Positions 16,961 through 24,281 of a stretch of DNA of 64,000 nt are shown in pieces. Origin of the DNA: Rhodospirillales bacterium (GTDB taxonomy: Bacteria > Pseudomonadota > Alphaproteobacteria > Acetobacterales > Acetobacteraceae); contig JANYDF010000113.1 in assembly GCA_025359905.1 (NCBI GenBank), positions 124,001 through 188,000 of the forward strand, given 5' to 3'. The translations under genes were made by a program, and so were the position numbers. The stretch's first letter is position 1. Every line of letters starts with the position of its first letter. Below the pieces are notes generated by a model. The model was not told the DNA's origin, did no database searches, and saw only the letters and a list, made by a program, of their open reading frames with translations.

Positions 16961-19474
16961 CTATTCGTTGCGTAACAGCGGTGCCGCCTTGGCGCGCAAG
17001 GCTGCCGCTGTGCCAGCATAGCCGAAACCTAGCATCAGCGCCACGCAGGACAGCACGGTCACTGCCAGGGTCAGCGGCAGGAACGCCCAATCGGTGTGCA
17101 TCACGAAATGCACCACCCCCCAACTGGCCGCCGTGCCCACCGCAGACGCGATCAGCCCAGCGGTGAGACCCAAAATACCAAACTCGACCAGCCACGCCGC
17201 TCGGATTTGAGACCGCGTAGCGCCGAGGCTTTTTAGGATGACCGCTTCCTGCACCCGCCGCCGCTGCCCTGCCGCCACCGCGCCCGCCAGCACCAAGGCG
17301 CCGGAGGCCAGCGTCAGCGACCCGGTTGCCGCCAGGGCGCCCGCGATCTGGCCGAGCAGCACTGAGACGGCTTGCAGCACATCGGCCACCCGGATGCCGG
17401 ACACGTTGGGAAATGCGTCGGTGACCGCGCGCAGCAACGCGCCGTGCACCGCAGGCGCGGCGCGCACCGTGGCGATATGGGTGTGCGGCGCGTGCTCCAG
17501 CAATCCGGGGCTAGCAACCATGGTGAAGTTGATGCCGAGCGTGCGCCACGCGATGTCGCGCAGGCTGGCCACGGTCAGGTCGATGTCGCGGCCCAGCACA
17601 TTGACCCGGATGACGTCGCCCACCGCAACACCCCAGCCCTTGGCCAGCCCAGCATCGAACGAGACCAACGGCTTGCCGCTGTAATCGGCCGGCCACCAAG
17701 CGCCCGCCGTCAACCGCGTGCCCTCGGGCATGGCGCCCGCGTAGGTCAGCCCACGGTCGCCGCGCAATGCCCAGGCGGTTTCCGGCGCGACATGCAACTG
17801 GTCCACCGGCACGCCCTTCACCGCCACTACCCGCGCCCGCAGGCTGGGCACTTCGTCGACGGCGGTAACGCCTTTGGTCGCCTCGGTCAGCGCGCGGAAC
17901 GCCGGCATCTGGCTGTTCTGGATGTCGATGAAGAAAAAGCTCGGCGCCCGCGCGGGCATCTGCTCCAGCACCTGCCGCTGCACGTTGCCTTGCACCAGCG
18001 CCACGGCGGCCAGCGTGGTCAGCCCCAGCCCCACCGAGACCAGCATCAGCGGCGTGGATGCCCCCGGACGGTGCAAGTTAGCGATGCCAAGCCGGGCCCA
18101 CGGCGCGCGCAGGCGCGGCGCGTGCGCGGCGATCCGCATCAGCGCCCAGCCGCCGCCGCGAAACAACGCCAGCGTGGCCAAAGCCGCGCCGCAGAAACCG
18201 AGCGCAAAACCGCGCTCGGCCGAGGTGACGACTGTCAGCGCCACCAGCGCCAGCGCCAGCGCCGCGTTCACCGCCAGCAGCGCGCGGGGCGGCCAGCCGC
18301 CCACGGGCAGCAGCGCGTCGCGGAACAGCGCAGCACCGGAAATCCGCATGGCGCGCGACAGCGGCCACAGCGCGAACGCCGCCGCCGTCAGCAAACCGTA
18401 CGCCGCCGCCAACGCCAGCGGCCCGGCGAACACGCCCAAACGCGGCGGCACCGGCAGCACATCGGCCAGCAGATGCACCGCCGCCACCGGCAACAACACC
18501 CCGGCCAGCAGTCCGCAAAACACGCCCAGGGCGGCCAGCGCCATCACCTGGATCAAGCAAACGATGAACACCAAACGCGGCGACGCGCCCAGGCAGCGCA
18601 GCGTGGCAATCCCTCTCGCCCGTGCCTCCAGCCACGCCCGCACGCCATTGGCCACGCCGATGCCGCCGACCAGCAGCGAGGTCAGCCCGACCAGGGTCAT
18701 GAACAGACTGGTCTGCTCGATGAATTGCGTCACCCCTGGGGCGGCGTTGCTGGTGTCGCGGATGCGCCAGCCGGTGTCCGGAAATGCCGCGCGCAACGCG
18801 GTCACGGTCGCGGCAATGTCAGCACCCGGCGGCAAGGCCACGCGCAGATGATGCTCGACGATGGCGCCCGGTTGCAGCAGTCCGGTGGCAGGCAGCGCCG
18901 CCGCGCCGATCAGCACGCGCGGCCCGAGAATGGACGGGCTGGCCACCCGGTCCGGCTCGGATGCCAGCAACCCGCGCCATTGCAGCGTGGCGGCCCCCAG
19001 CCGCACCCGGTCGCCGGGATGCAAGCCGAGCCGCTCGGCGACCAGCGCCTCGGTGGCGATACCGTATGTGTTATCACTATTGCCAATCGCGCTGGAAACC
19101 GGCTGCGCCGGGGTGAACGCGGCGCTGCCAACCAGCGGCCAGGCTTCATCGACCGCCTTCAATTCGACCAGCATCCGCTCGCCGGACGGAGCGATCAACA
19201 TCGAGCGCATGGTCACCGTTTCGGACACGCGCGCGCCGCGCCCGCGCAGCCAGTCGCGCAGCGTGTCCGGCAACGGCTGCGAACCGCCCTGCACTTCCAG
19301 ATCGCCGCCGAGGATTTGCCGCCCGTCCGCCGCCAGCCCGCGCGCGATGCCCTCGCGCAGCGTGCCGACTGCGGCAATCGCGGTCACGCCGAGCGCCAGA
19401 CACGCGAGCACGATCCACAGCCCGCGCATCCCGCCGCGCAGCTCGCGCCGCGCCAGCGTAAGAGCGAGCTTCAA
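16961..19474 (-). CDS. ABC transporter permease, FtsX/YbbP family
   Basis: An 837-residue permease with ten predicted membrane segments in the FtsX arrangement: one at the N-terminus, groups near residues 265-460 and about 710-830, and large periplasmic loops between. It begins with a TTG codon that overlaps the TGA of the ATPase (sequence TTGA at 19471-19474), a sign of translational coupling. The frame runs open much further upstream through GC bias and should not be used. It pairs with the ATPase at 19471-20187 as the YbbA/YbbP system next to tesA, an order shared with E. coli. Substrate is unknown; export or extraction of lipids or lipoproteins is inferred. Confidence 0.9.
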   Translation of the reverse strand: MKLALTLARRELRGGMRGLWIVLACLALGVTAIAAVGTLREGIARGLAADGRQILGGDLEVQGGSQPLPDTLRDWLRGRGARVSETVTMRSMLIAPSGERMLVELKAVDEAWPLVGSAAFTPAQPVSSAIGNSDNTYGIATEALVAERLGLHPGDRVRLGAATLQWRGLLASEPDRVASPSILGPRVLIGAAALPATGLLQPGAIVEHHLRVALPPGADIAATVTALRAAFPDTGWRIRDTSNAAPGVTQFIEQTSLFMTLVGLTSLLVGGIGVANGVRAWLEARARGIATLRCLGASPRLVFIVCLIQVMALAALGVFCGLLAGVLLPVAAVHLLADVLPVPPRLGVFAGPLALAAAYGLLTAAAFALWPLSRAMRISGAALFRDALLPVGGWPPRALLAVNAALALALVALTVVTSAERGFALGFCGAALATLALFRGGGWALMRIAAHAPRLRAPWARLGIANLHRPGASTPLMLVSVGLGLTTLAAVALVQGNVQRQVLEQMPARAPSFFFIDIQNSQMPAFRALTEATKGVTAVDEVPSLRARVVAVKGVPVDQLHVAPETAWALRGDRGLTYAGAMPEGTRLTAGAWWPADYSGKPLVSFDAGLAKGWGVAVGDVIRVNVLGRDIDLTVASLRDIAWRTLGINFTMVASPGLLEHAPHTHIATVRAAPAVHGALLRAVTDAFPNVSGIRVADVLQAVSVLLGQIAGALAATGSLTLASGALVLAGAVAAGQRRRVQEAVILKSLGATRSQIRAAWLVEFGILGLTAGLIASAVGTAASWGVVHFVMHTDWAFLPLTLAVTVLSCVALMLGFGYAGTAAALRAKAAPLLRNE

Positions 19475-20187
19475 ACCACCCGCCCGTCGGCCAGCGACAC
19501 GATGCGGCTGCAACGCGCGGCCAGTCCGGCATCGTGCGTTATCAATAAGAGTGTGGTGCCCGCCTGGGCCCGCAGGTCGAACAGCAGATCCATCACTGCG
19601 GCTCCGGTGGCACGGTCCAGATTCCCAGTCGGTTCGTCGGCCAGCAGCAGGCGCGGGCGGGGCGCGAAGGCGCGGGCCAGCGCCACGCGCTGCTGCTCGC
19701 CGCCCGAAAGCTGGCCGGGCAGGTGGGTCAGCCGGTGCCCCAGGCCAACCGCTTTCAAGCTGGCCTCGGCGCGCGCCATCGCATCGGCCACGCCCGCCAG
19801 TTCTAACGGCACCGCGACGTTTTCCAACGCCGTCATGCTGGCCATCAGATGGAACGCCTGGAACACGATGCCGACATGCTCGCGCCGCAGCCTGGCCAGC
19901 GTGTCTTCGTTCATCCTGGTCAGTTCGTGCCCGGCGACCTGCACGCTGCCGCCGCTGGCCCGCTCCAGCCCGGCCAGCACCATCAGCAGGCTGGTCTTGC
20001 CGGACCCGGACGGACCGACGATCCCCACCGCTTCGCCCGCCGCGACATCGAGGTCGATACCGCGCAGAATGTTGACCGGCCCAGCCGAGGCGGGCACGGT
20101 CAGTTGCAGATCCCGCACCCGCACCAGGCTCGATGACGATGAGATGGCGGTGGCATTCGGGGCCGGAGGTGTCGCGATGATATCCAT
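19471..20187 (-). CDS. ABC transporter ATP-binding protein (YbbA/LolD type)
   Basis: A 238-residue nucleotide-binding subunit. Walker A GPSGSGKTSLL, Q-loop FQAFHLM, signature LSGGEQQRVALARAF, Walker B LLLADEPTGNLD and the switch His (LLITHD) are all intact, and the sequence is of the MacB/LolD subfamily that works with FtsX-like permeases. The start codon at 20187 lies inside the 5' end of tesA on the other strand, so the two genes overlap by 11 bp head to head. Confidence 0.93.
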   Translation of the reverse strand: MDIIATPPAPNATAISSSSSLVRVRDLQLTVPASAGPVNILRGIDLDVAAGEAVGIVGPSGSGKTSLLMVLAGLERASGGSVQVAGHELTRMNEDTLARLRREHVGIVFQAFHLMASMTALENVAVPLELAGVADAMARAEASLKAVGLGHRLTHLPGQLSGGEQQRVALARAFAPRPRLLLADEPTGNLDRATGAAVMDLLFDLRAQAGTTLLLITHDAGLAARCSRIVSLADGRVV

Positions 20188-20854
20188 GGCAGCACGATAT
20201 GGCCTGCATGCCCGGTTGCGGGAAGCCTTGCTGGCGTTGGCTTTCGCATTGTTCACCTGGACCGAAGCACAGGCCGCGCCGCCGCGCCTGCTGGTGCTGG
20301 GCGATTCGCTGTCGGCGGGCTACGGCCTTGCCGCCGCCGATGGCTTCGAGGTGCAGTTGGCCGCCGCGCTGCGCCGTGCTGGGCAAGACGTGACCATTAT
20401 CGACGGCGCGGTGTCCGGCGACACCACGGCAGGCGGACGGGCGCGACTCGACTGGACACTGGGAGATGGGGCGCTGGGAGATGGGGCGGACGCAGCGCTG
20501 GTCGAGCTCGGCGGCAACGACGCGCTGCGCGGCACCGACCCGAAGGAAACCCGCGACAATCTGACGGCGATTCTGGATGCGCTGGCCGCCAAGCACATCC
20601 CGGTACTGCTGACTGGCATGTATGCGCCGCCGAATATGGGGGCCGAGTACGGGGCAGAGTTCCGCGCCGTGTTCGACCAGCTCGGCGGGCGGCCAGGGTT
20701 GATCTACGACCCGTTCTTTCTGGAGGGCGTGGCCGCAGTGGCCGATTTGAACCAGCCCGACCATATCCACCCCAACCCCGCCGGCGTGCGGCGCGTGGTG
20801 GCGCGGATACTGCCGCTGGTCGTGCAACTGCTTGCCAAGGCCGCCGTGCGGTGA
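20177..20854 (+). CDS. tesA: Arylesterase / thioesterase I (GDSL family)
   Basis: A 225-residue periplasmic SGNH hydrolase. After a signal peptide (about residues 1-33) come the four family blocks: GDSLSAGYGL with the nucleophile Ser, a Gly in block II, GGNDALRG, and DHIHPN carrying the catalytic Asp and His. TesA hydrolyses acyl esters and acyl thioesters. GGAGG at 20165-20169 supports the start. A perfect 15-bp tandem duplication (20459-20488) repeats the five residues LGDGA in frame. The gene is divergent from the ABC ATPase and overlaps thpR by GTGA. Confidence 0.93.
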   Translation: MISMAARYGLHARLREALLALAFALFTWTEAQAAPPRLLVLGDSLSAGYGLAAADGFEVQLAAALRRAGQDVTIIDGAVSGDTTAGGRARLDWTLGDGALGDGADAALVELGGNDALRGTDPKETRDNLTAILDALAAKHIPVLLTGMYAPPNMGAEYGAEFRAVFDQLGGRPGLIYDPFFLEGVAAVADLNQPDHIHPNPAGVRRVVARILPLVVQLLAKAAVR

Positions 20855-21384
20855 GGCTGTTCGCCGGGCTGGATCTGCCGTGGGAGCTGCGCGAGCGTCT
20901 GTCCGGACTGGCGGGCGGCATTCCGGGCGCGCGCTGGGTTCCGCCGGAAAATTACCACATCACGCTGCGATTCATTGGGGAAGTCGTGGCGCATCAGGCT
21001 GAAGAGATCGACCACGCGCTGGCGGCCCTGCGAGTCCGGCGGTTCACGGTGTCGTTGACCGGAATCGGGACCTTTGAGAAGGCCGGACGGCCAGTGCAGC
21101 TATGGGCCGGCGTTGAACGCAACCCACAACTCTATTTGTTGCAGAGCAAGATCGAAACCGCCTGCCAGCGCGCCGGGCTGGAGCGAGAGCGCCGCCGGTT
21201 TGCGCCGCACGTGACGCTGGCGCGGCTGGAAAACGCGGCTGAAGCCAAACTTGCCAGCTTCGTTCAGGCGAACAATCTGTTCCGCGCCGCCCCGGTGGCG
21301 GTGGAGCACTTTACCTTGTTCAGTTCGCAGCTCGGCAAGGAAGCCTCGGTCTACACCGCGGAAGTCGAATATTCGCTGGTCTGA
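20851..21384 (+). CDS. thpR: RNA 2',3'-cyclic phosphodiesterase
   Basis: A 177-residue member of the 2H phosphoesterase superfamily. The two catalytic HxT motifs are HITLRF (about residue 36) and HVTLAR (about 118), symmetric as in LigT/ThpR. The family opens 2',3'-cyclic phosphates on RNA ends. The GTG start overlaps the tesA stop by 4 bp, so translation is probably coupled. The following 140 bp have no gene I can support before the puc promoter region. Confidence 0.93.
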   Translation: MRLFAGLDLPWELRERLSGLAGGIPGARWVPPENYHITLRFIGEVVAHQAEEIDHALAALRVRRFTVSLTGIGTFEKAGRPVQLWAGVERNPQLYLLQSKIETACQRAGLERERRRFAPHVTLARLENAAEAKLASFVQANNLFRAAPVAVEHFTLFSSQLGKEASVYTAEVEYSLV

Positions 21385-21529
21385 TGCGCTGAGCACGCAG
21401 GGTTCGATTTGCTGGCATGGCGGACCTGCCGGCCGCTCAGCGAACGGCGCTCGACCAAGCGCGCGCCAACGCGACGGCAATGAATTGGAATCCTTGGCGT
21501 TTTCGATGCCGTATAGCTGCTAAATTTTT

Positions 21530-21547
21530 TGTAAGACCGAGTTGACA
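21530..21547. promoter_or_regulatory. PpsR/CrtJ-type box 1 of the lone pucB promoter
   Basis: TGTAAGACCGAGTTGACA matches the TGT-N12-ACA consensus bound by PpsR/CrtJ, the aerobic repressor of photosynthesis genes. It covers the -35 hexamer TTGACA at 21542-21547. Confidence 0.75.
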
Positions 21548-21569
21548 GAGTGGAGTGTCAGGCTATGCT
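21542..21569 (+). promoter_or_regulatory. Sigma-70-like promoter of the lone pucB
   Basis: -35 TTGACA (21542-21547), 16-bp spacer, -10 TATGCT (21564-21569). Predicted transcript start near 21577, which gives a leader of about 226 nt before pucB. Both hexamers lie inside PpsR-type boxes. Confidence 0.7.
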
Positions 21570-21573
21570 GACA
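21556..21573. promoter_or_regulatory. PpsR/CrtJ-type box 2 of the lone pucB promoter
   Basis: TGTCAGGCTATGCTGACA is a full TGTC-N10-GACA palindrome. It begins exactly 26 bp after box 1 and overlaps the -10 hexamer, a layout suited to cooperative repression. Confidence 0.85.
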
Positions 21574-21802
21574 CTGTCATGAACGCTTGGTACAACTAAC
21601 AGTACGCCAGCATGCCACAATGATTCCCGGCGAGCACCGGATTGGGCGAATTGGCGCGGTGGGGGTTGCTGCGATTGTTCATGCGGCAGCCGTCTTGGCC
21701 GAATTGGGAGTGCAGATAAAGCACTCGCGTTGGTTCGGTCACAAAGACCCACGTGCGGGTGAAGTACGAGTGTCGTTTGCGATGTTCTAGGGAGTTCATG
21801 CT
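21574..21802 (+). promoter_or_regulatory. Long 5' leader of the lone pucB
   Basis: About 226 nt of untranslated leader. Its 3' part is related to the leader of the second puc operon: 21748-21778 matches 22305-22335 at 26 of 31 positions, and both blocks end 23-24 nt before their start codons. The core contains CCCACGTGCGGG. GGGAG at 21790-21794 is the pucB ribosome-binding site. Confidence 0.55.
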
Positions 21803-21967
21803 ATGTCCGGTGATCCCGACAAAGTCTACCCGACCGGTCTGACGTTTGCTGAAGCAGAAGAGCTTCACAAGCATATTATCGAAGGCACTCGCGCATTCGG
21901 GGTGATCGCTCTGTTTGCTCACTTCTTCGCTGCGATATTCTCGCCCTGGCTGCATCTGTCGCAATGA
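21803..21967 (+). CDS. pucB: Light-harvesting antenna beta polypeptide, without alpha partner
   Basis: A 54-residue LH2-type beta chain. Family landmarks: [12 protein letters not shown], where His22 is the conserved N-terminal His and Arg30 the residue that in LH2 contacts B800, then one membrane helix with the bacteriochlorophyll ligand His40 (ALFAHFF) and the closing SPWLH. It is about 75% identical by eye to the beta chain at 22359. No pucA follows; a hairpin begins 2 bp after the stop. It has its own PpsR-controlled promoter. The product should insert in the inner membrane and pair with an alpha chain made elsewhere, perhaps from 22531. Confidence 0.93.
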   Translation: MSGDPDKVYPTGLTFAEAEELHKHIIEGTRAFGVIALFAHFFAAIFSPWLHLSQ

Positions 21968-21969
21968 TG

Positions 21970-21997
21970 GCAGATGCTCGGTCCAACGAGCGTCTGC
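21970..21997 (+). terminator. 3' hairpin of the lone pucB transcript
   Basis: An 11-bp stem (21970-21980 with 21987-21997, one G-U pair) and loop GTCCAA, starting 2 bp after the pucB stop. There is no U-run, so it may stabilise the 3' end rather than terminate. Either way it points to a monocistronic pucB message. Confidence 0.7.
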
Positions 21998-22091
21998 AGA
22001 TGGGAATCGGTTGGTTCGGACGTGGCAGAACGCCAATCGGGCGATGCGCGCAACGCCAGCCAGATAAATTCGGCACGGAATTTTGCGCTAG

Positions 22092-22109
22092 TGTCAGATT
22101 AGATTGACA
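22092..22109. promoter_or_regulatory. PpsR/CrtJ-type box 1 of the pucBAC promoter
   Basis: TGTCAGATTAGATTGACA, a full TGTC-N10-GACA match. It covers the -35 hexamer TTGACA (22104-22109). Confidence 0.85.
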
Positions 22110-22131
22110 GCTTATGTCGTCAGATTAGAAT
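22104..22131 (+). promoter_or_regulatory. Sigma-70-like promoter of pucBAC
   Basis: -35 TTGACA (22104-22109), 16-bp spacer, -10 TAGAAT (22126-22131). Predicted start near 22138. Spacing and geometry are the same as in the promoter 562 bp upstream. Confidence 0.75.
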
Positions 22132-22135
22132 GACA
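22118..22135. promoter_or_regulatory. PpsR/CrtJ-type box 2 of the pucBAC promoter
   Basis: CGTCAGATTAGAATGACA, one base from consensus (C for T at position 1). It starts 26 bp after box 1 and overlaps the -10. Confidence 0.75.
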
Positions 22136-22358
22136 CTGGCGAAAATACGAGGTTACTAACAAGGCGCATCTCATCGGACATTCCGCATCAGGATCTCTCT
22201 TCAGACCCAGATGTGTGAGGCGACTGAAGCCATCGGCGCCACGAGGGGACGCGAAATAGCTTGCTGCTGTCATGGCGGCGTTCGCGTGGCAGCGGCCAAT
22301 CGACCCCGCGTGCGGGTTAAGCACGATTGTCGTCTCGGTCCTTGATGGAGGTTTGTTT
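22136..22358 (+). promoter_or_regulatory. Long 5' leader of pucBAC
   Basis: About 220 nt between the predicted transcript start and pucB. Block 22305-22335 is shared with the leader of the lone pucB; its core CCCGCGTGCGGG is a perfect dyad. TGGAGG at 22345-22350 is the ribosome-binding site. No pucA remnant was found between the two pucB genes. Confidence 0.55.
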
Positions 22359-22517
22359 ATGTCGGGTGATGCTTCCAAAGTCTGGCCAACTGGCCTGACG
22401 CTCGCCGAAGCCGAAGAGCTTCACAAGCATATTATCGATGGCACGCGCACCTTCGGCTTTATAGCCCTGCTGGCGCACGTCCTTGCCTTCGCCTTCTCGC
22501 CCTGGCTGCACTACTAA
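22359..22517 (+). CDS. pucB: Light-harvesting antenna beta polypeptide (LH2 type)
   Basis: A 52-residue LH2 beta chain: [12 protein letters not shown] with His22 and Arg30, one membrane helix with His40 (ALLAHVLAF) and the terminal SPWLHY. The start at 22359 follows TGGAGG by 8 bp; an upstream in-frame ATG (22272) lies in the leader and has no ribosome-binding site. It is followed 13 bp later by pucA and then pucC. Beta and alpha chains pair and oligomerise into the peripheral antenna ring that passes light energy to LH1. Confidence 0.96.
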   Translation: MSGDASKVWPTGLTLAEAEELHKHIIDGTRTFGFIALLAHVLAFAFSPWLHY

Positions 22518-22530
22518 TAGGGAGTTAGAC

Positions 22531-22740
22531 ATGAACCAAGCTCGTATTTGGCTGGTGGTGAAGCCGAGCATCGGCGTGCCCCTGATGCTGGGCGCCGTTG
22601 CCATCACCGCACTGCTCGTGCATGCCGCCGTCCTCACGCACACCGCGTGGTATCCGGCGTTCCTGAACGGCAAGGCCAAGATCTCGACCAGCATGATCGT
22701 GCCGGCCGCGCCGAGCATTCCCGGCGTGACGATCGGCTAA
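22531..22740 (+). CDS. pucA: Light-harvesting antenna alpha polypeptide, B800-820-like signature
   Basis: A 69-residue LH2-type alpha chain. [10 protein letters not shown] at the N-terminus, one membrane helix, and the bacteriochlorophyll ligand His31 (LLVHAAVL) match Rhodoblastus/Rhodopseudomonas alpha chains residue for residue. Residues 44-45 are Phe-Leu; in B800-850 complexes they are usually Tyr-Trp, whose hydrogen bonds to the B850 acetyl groups shift absorption to the red. Phe-Leu is typical of B800-820 (LH3) antennae. The C-terminus is extended and hydrophobic ([15 protein letters not shown]). GGGAG at 22520-22524 is the ribosome-binding site. Confidence 0.96.
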   Translation: MNQARIWLVVKPSIGVPLMLGAVAITALLVHAAVLTHTAWYPAFLNGKAKISTSMIVPAAPSIPGVTIG

Positions 22741-22771
22741 GGCCGCCGGACGCTGGACAGGTTGCCAGAGT

Positions 22772-22793
22772 GCCGGGATCGCACGGTCCCGGC
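22772..22793 (+). terminator. Hairpin between pucA and pucC
   Basis: A 7-bp GC-rich stem (22772-22778 with 22787-22793) and 8-nt loop, 31 bp after pucA, followed by CTTTGG. Intercistronic hairpins here usually let the abundant pucBA message accumulate over the pucC message, by partial termination or 3' protection. Confidence 0.65.
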
Positions 22794-22846
22794 CTTTGGC
22801 TGTCTGGTTGGCGCGTTAGTCCGCAGCTGCGGGAGTTGCATGACCG

Positions 22847-24235
22847 ATGAATCGTGTCAGCGAAAAGGTGATGCGGACCTGGGTTGAACTCGGTCCTCGC
22901 TTTCTGCCGTTTGCTGATGCCGCCACCGATGATCTGCCGCTGTCGCGCTTGCTGCGGCTGTCGCTATTTCAAGTTTCCGTCGGCATGGCGCTGGTGCTGC
23001 TGATCGGCACCCTCAATCGCGTCATGATCGTCGAGTTGGATGTCCCGGCCTCGCTGGTCGGCATCATGATCTCGCTGCCGCTGGTGTTCGCACCGTTTCG
23101 CGCGCTGATCGGCTTCCGTTCCGACAATCACAGCTCTGCTCTTGGCTGGCGCCGGGTGCCATTTATCTGGCGCGGCACGATGGTGCAATTCGGTGGCTTG
23201 GCCATCATGCCGTTCGCGCTGCTGGTGCTGTCCGGCGGTGGCGAGTCGCACAACGCACCTGCTTGGCTTGGCCATGCCGGTGCCGCTCTGTCATTTCTTT
23301 TGGTTGGTGCTGGGCTGCACACGGTGCAGACCGTGGGTTTGGCGCTGGCCACGGATTTGGCCCCTGCCGAGGCGCGGCCGAAAGTCGTGGGCCTGATGTA
23401 TGTCATGCTGCTATTCGGCATGATCGCCAGCGCGCTGATCTTCGGTCTGTTGCTGGCGGATTTCACCCCGGCCCGCTTGGTGCAGGTGATCCAGGGGGCT
23501 GCCGTGGTGACCATGGTGCTGAACTCAATAGCGCTGTGGAAACAGGAAACCCGCAATCCCAATCGCGCAAGATCGACCAGGACGCAGCCAACCTTCAAGG
23601 AATCGTGGGATAATTTCGTCCAAGGCGGCCACGCGGTGCGCCGCCTCGTCGCCGTGGGTCTGGGCACCATGGGTTTCAGCATGGAAGACGTGCTGCTGGA
23701 GCCGTACGGCGGCCAAATCCTGCACCTGACGGTTGGCTCCACCACCAAACTGACGGCCACTTTGGCGATTGGCGGCCTGCTCGGCTTCGCCTGGGCCTCG
23801 CGGGTGTTAAGCCGGGGCGCTGACCCGTTCCGCATGGCCAGCTACGGCGCATTGCTAGGGGTGCCGGCGTTTATCGCGGTGATTGCCGCCGCACCGGCCG
23901 ACTCGGCGTTGCTGTTCGGCGTGGGTACTGCGTTGATCGGCTTCGGCGGCGGCTTGTTCGGCCATGGCACGCTAACGGCGACGATGAACTTGGCGCCGCA
24001 GGACCAAACCGGACTGGCGCTCGGCGCCTGGGGCGCGGTGCAAGCAACTGCGGCCGGTGTCGGCGTGGCGCTCGGCGGCATCATCCGCGATGTGGTGGCG
24101 GCCCAGCAGGCCGGTGCGGCGTTCGGCCCGGCGGCGGGCTACGATCTGGTGTATGTGATCGAAGTGGTGCTGCTGTTCGCAGCCTTGGCCGCCATGCTGC
24201 CGCTGATGCGCCCGGTGCGGCTGGCCAGCCGCTAG
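22847..24235 (+). CDS. pucC: PucC-family LH2 assembly protein (BCH MFS family)
   Basis: A 462-residue membrane protein with about 12 helices, of the PucC/LhaA/Bch2 family. Typical pieces: LPLSRLLRLSLFQVSVGMALVLLIGTLNRVMIVEL at the start, FRALIGFRSDNH, GWRRVPFIWRGTM, GFSMEDVLLEPYGGQ and a Gly-rich GFGGGLFGHGTL. PucC is needed to assemble or stabilise the LH2 antenna, possibly by handling bacteriochlorophyll. It is the third gene of the pucBAC unit, about 106 bp behind pucA with a hairpin between. GGGAG lies ahead of its ATG. Confidence 0.95.
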   Translation: MNRVSEKVMRTWVELGPRFLPFADAATDDLPLSRLLRLSLFQVSVGMALVLLIGTLNRVMIVELDVPASLVGIMISLPLVFAPFRALIGFRSDNHSSALGWRRVPFIWRGTMVQFGGLAIMPFALLVLSGGGESHNAPAWLGHAGAALSFLLVGAGLHTVQTVGLALATDLAPAEARPKVVGLMYVMLLFGMIASALIFGLLLADFTPARLVQVIQGAAVVTMVLNSIALWKQETRNPNRARSTRTQPTFKESWDNFVQGGHAVRRLVAVGLGTMGFSMEDVLLEPYGGQILHLTVGSTTKLTATLAIGGLLGFAWASRVLSRGADPFRMASYGALLGVPAFIAVIAAAPADSALLFGVGTALIGFGGGLFGHGTLTATMNLAPQDQTGLALGAWGAVQATAAGVGVALGGIIRDVVAAQQAGAAFGPAAGYDLVYVIEVVLLFAALAAMLPLMRPVRLASR

Positions 24236-24281
24236 CGCCAATATTTGCTGTGGCCGCCCCGCCGCGTGGTATATTGTCGGC

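Noticed and set aside
21419-21547. A 42-codon ORF starting MADLPAAQRT just before the puc promoter
   Set aside because: No family resemblance and no ribosome-binding site; its end runs through the PpsR box.
21587-21790. Leader ORF with a PucA-like stretch (GAVGVAAIVHAAAVL)
   Set aside because: It lies in the 5' leader, has no ribosome-binding site, needs a gap to align with PucA, and the related leader of the second operon has no such frame.
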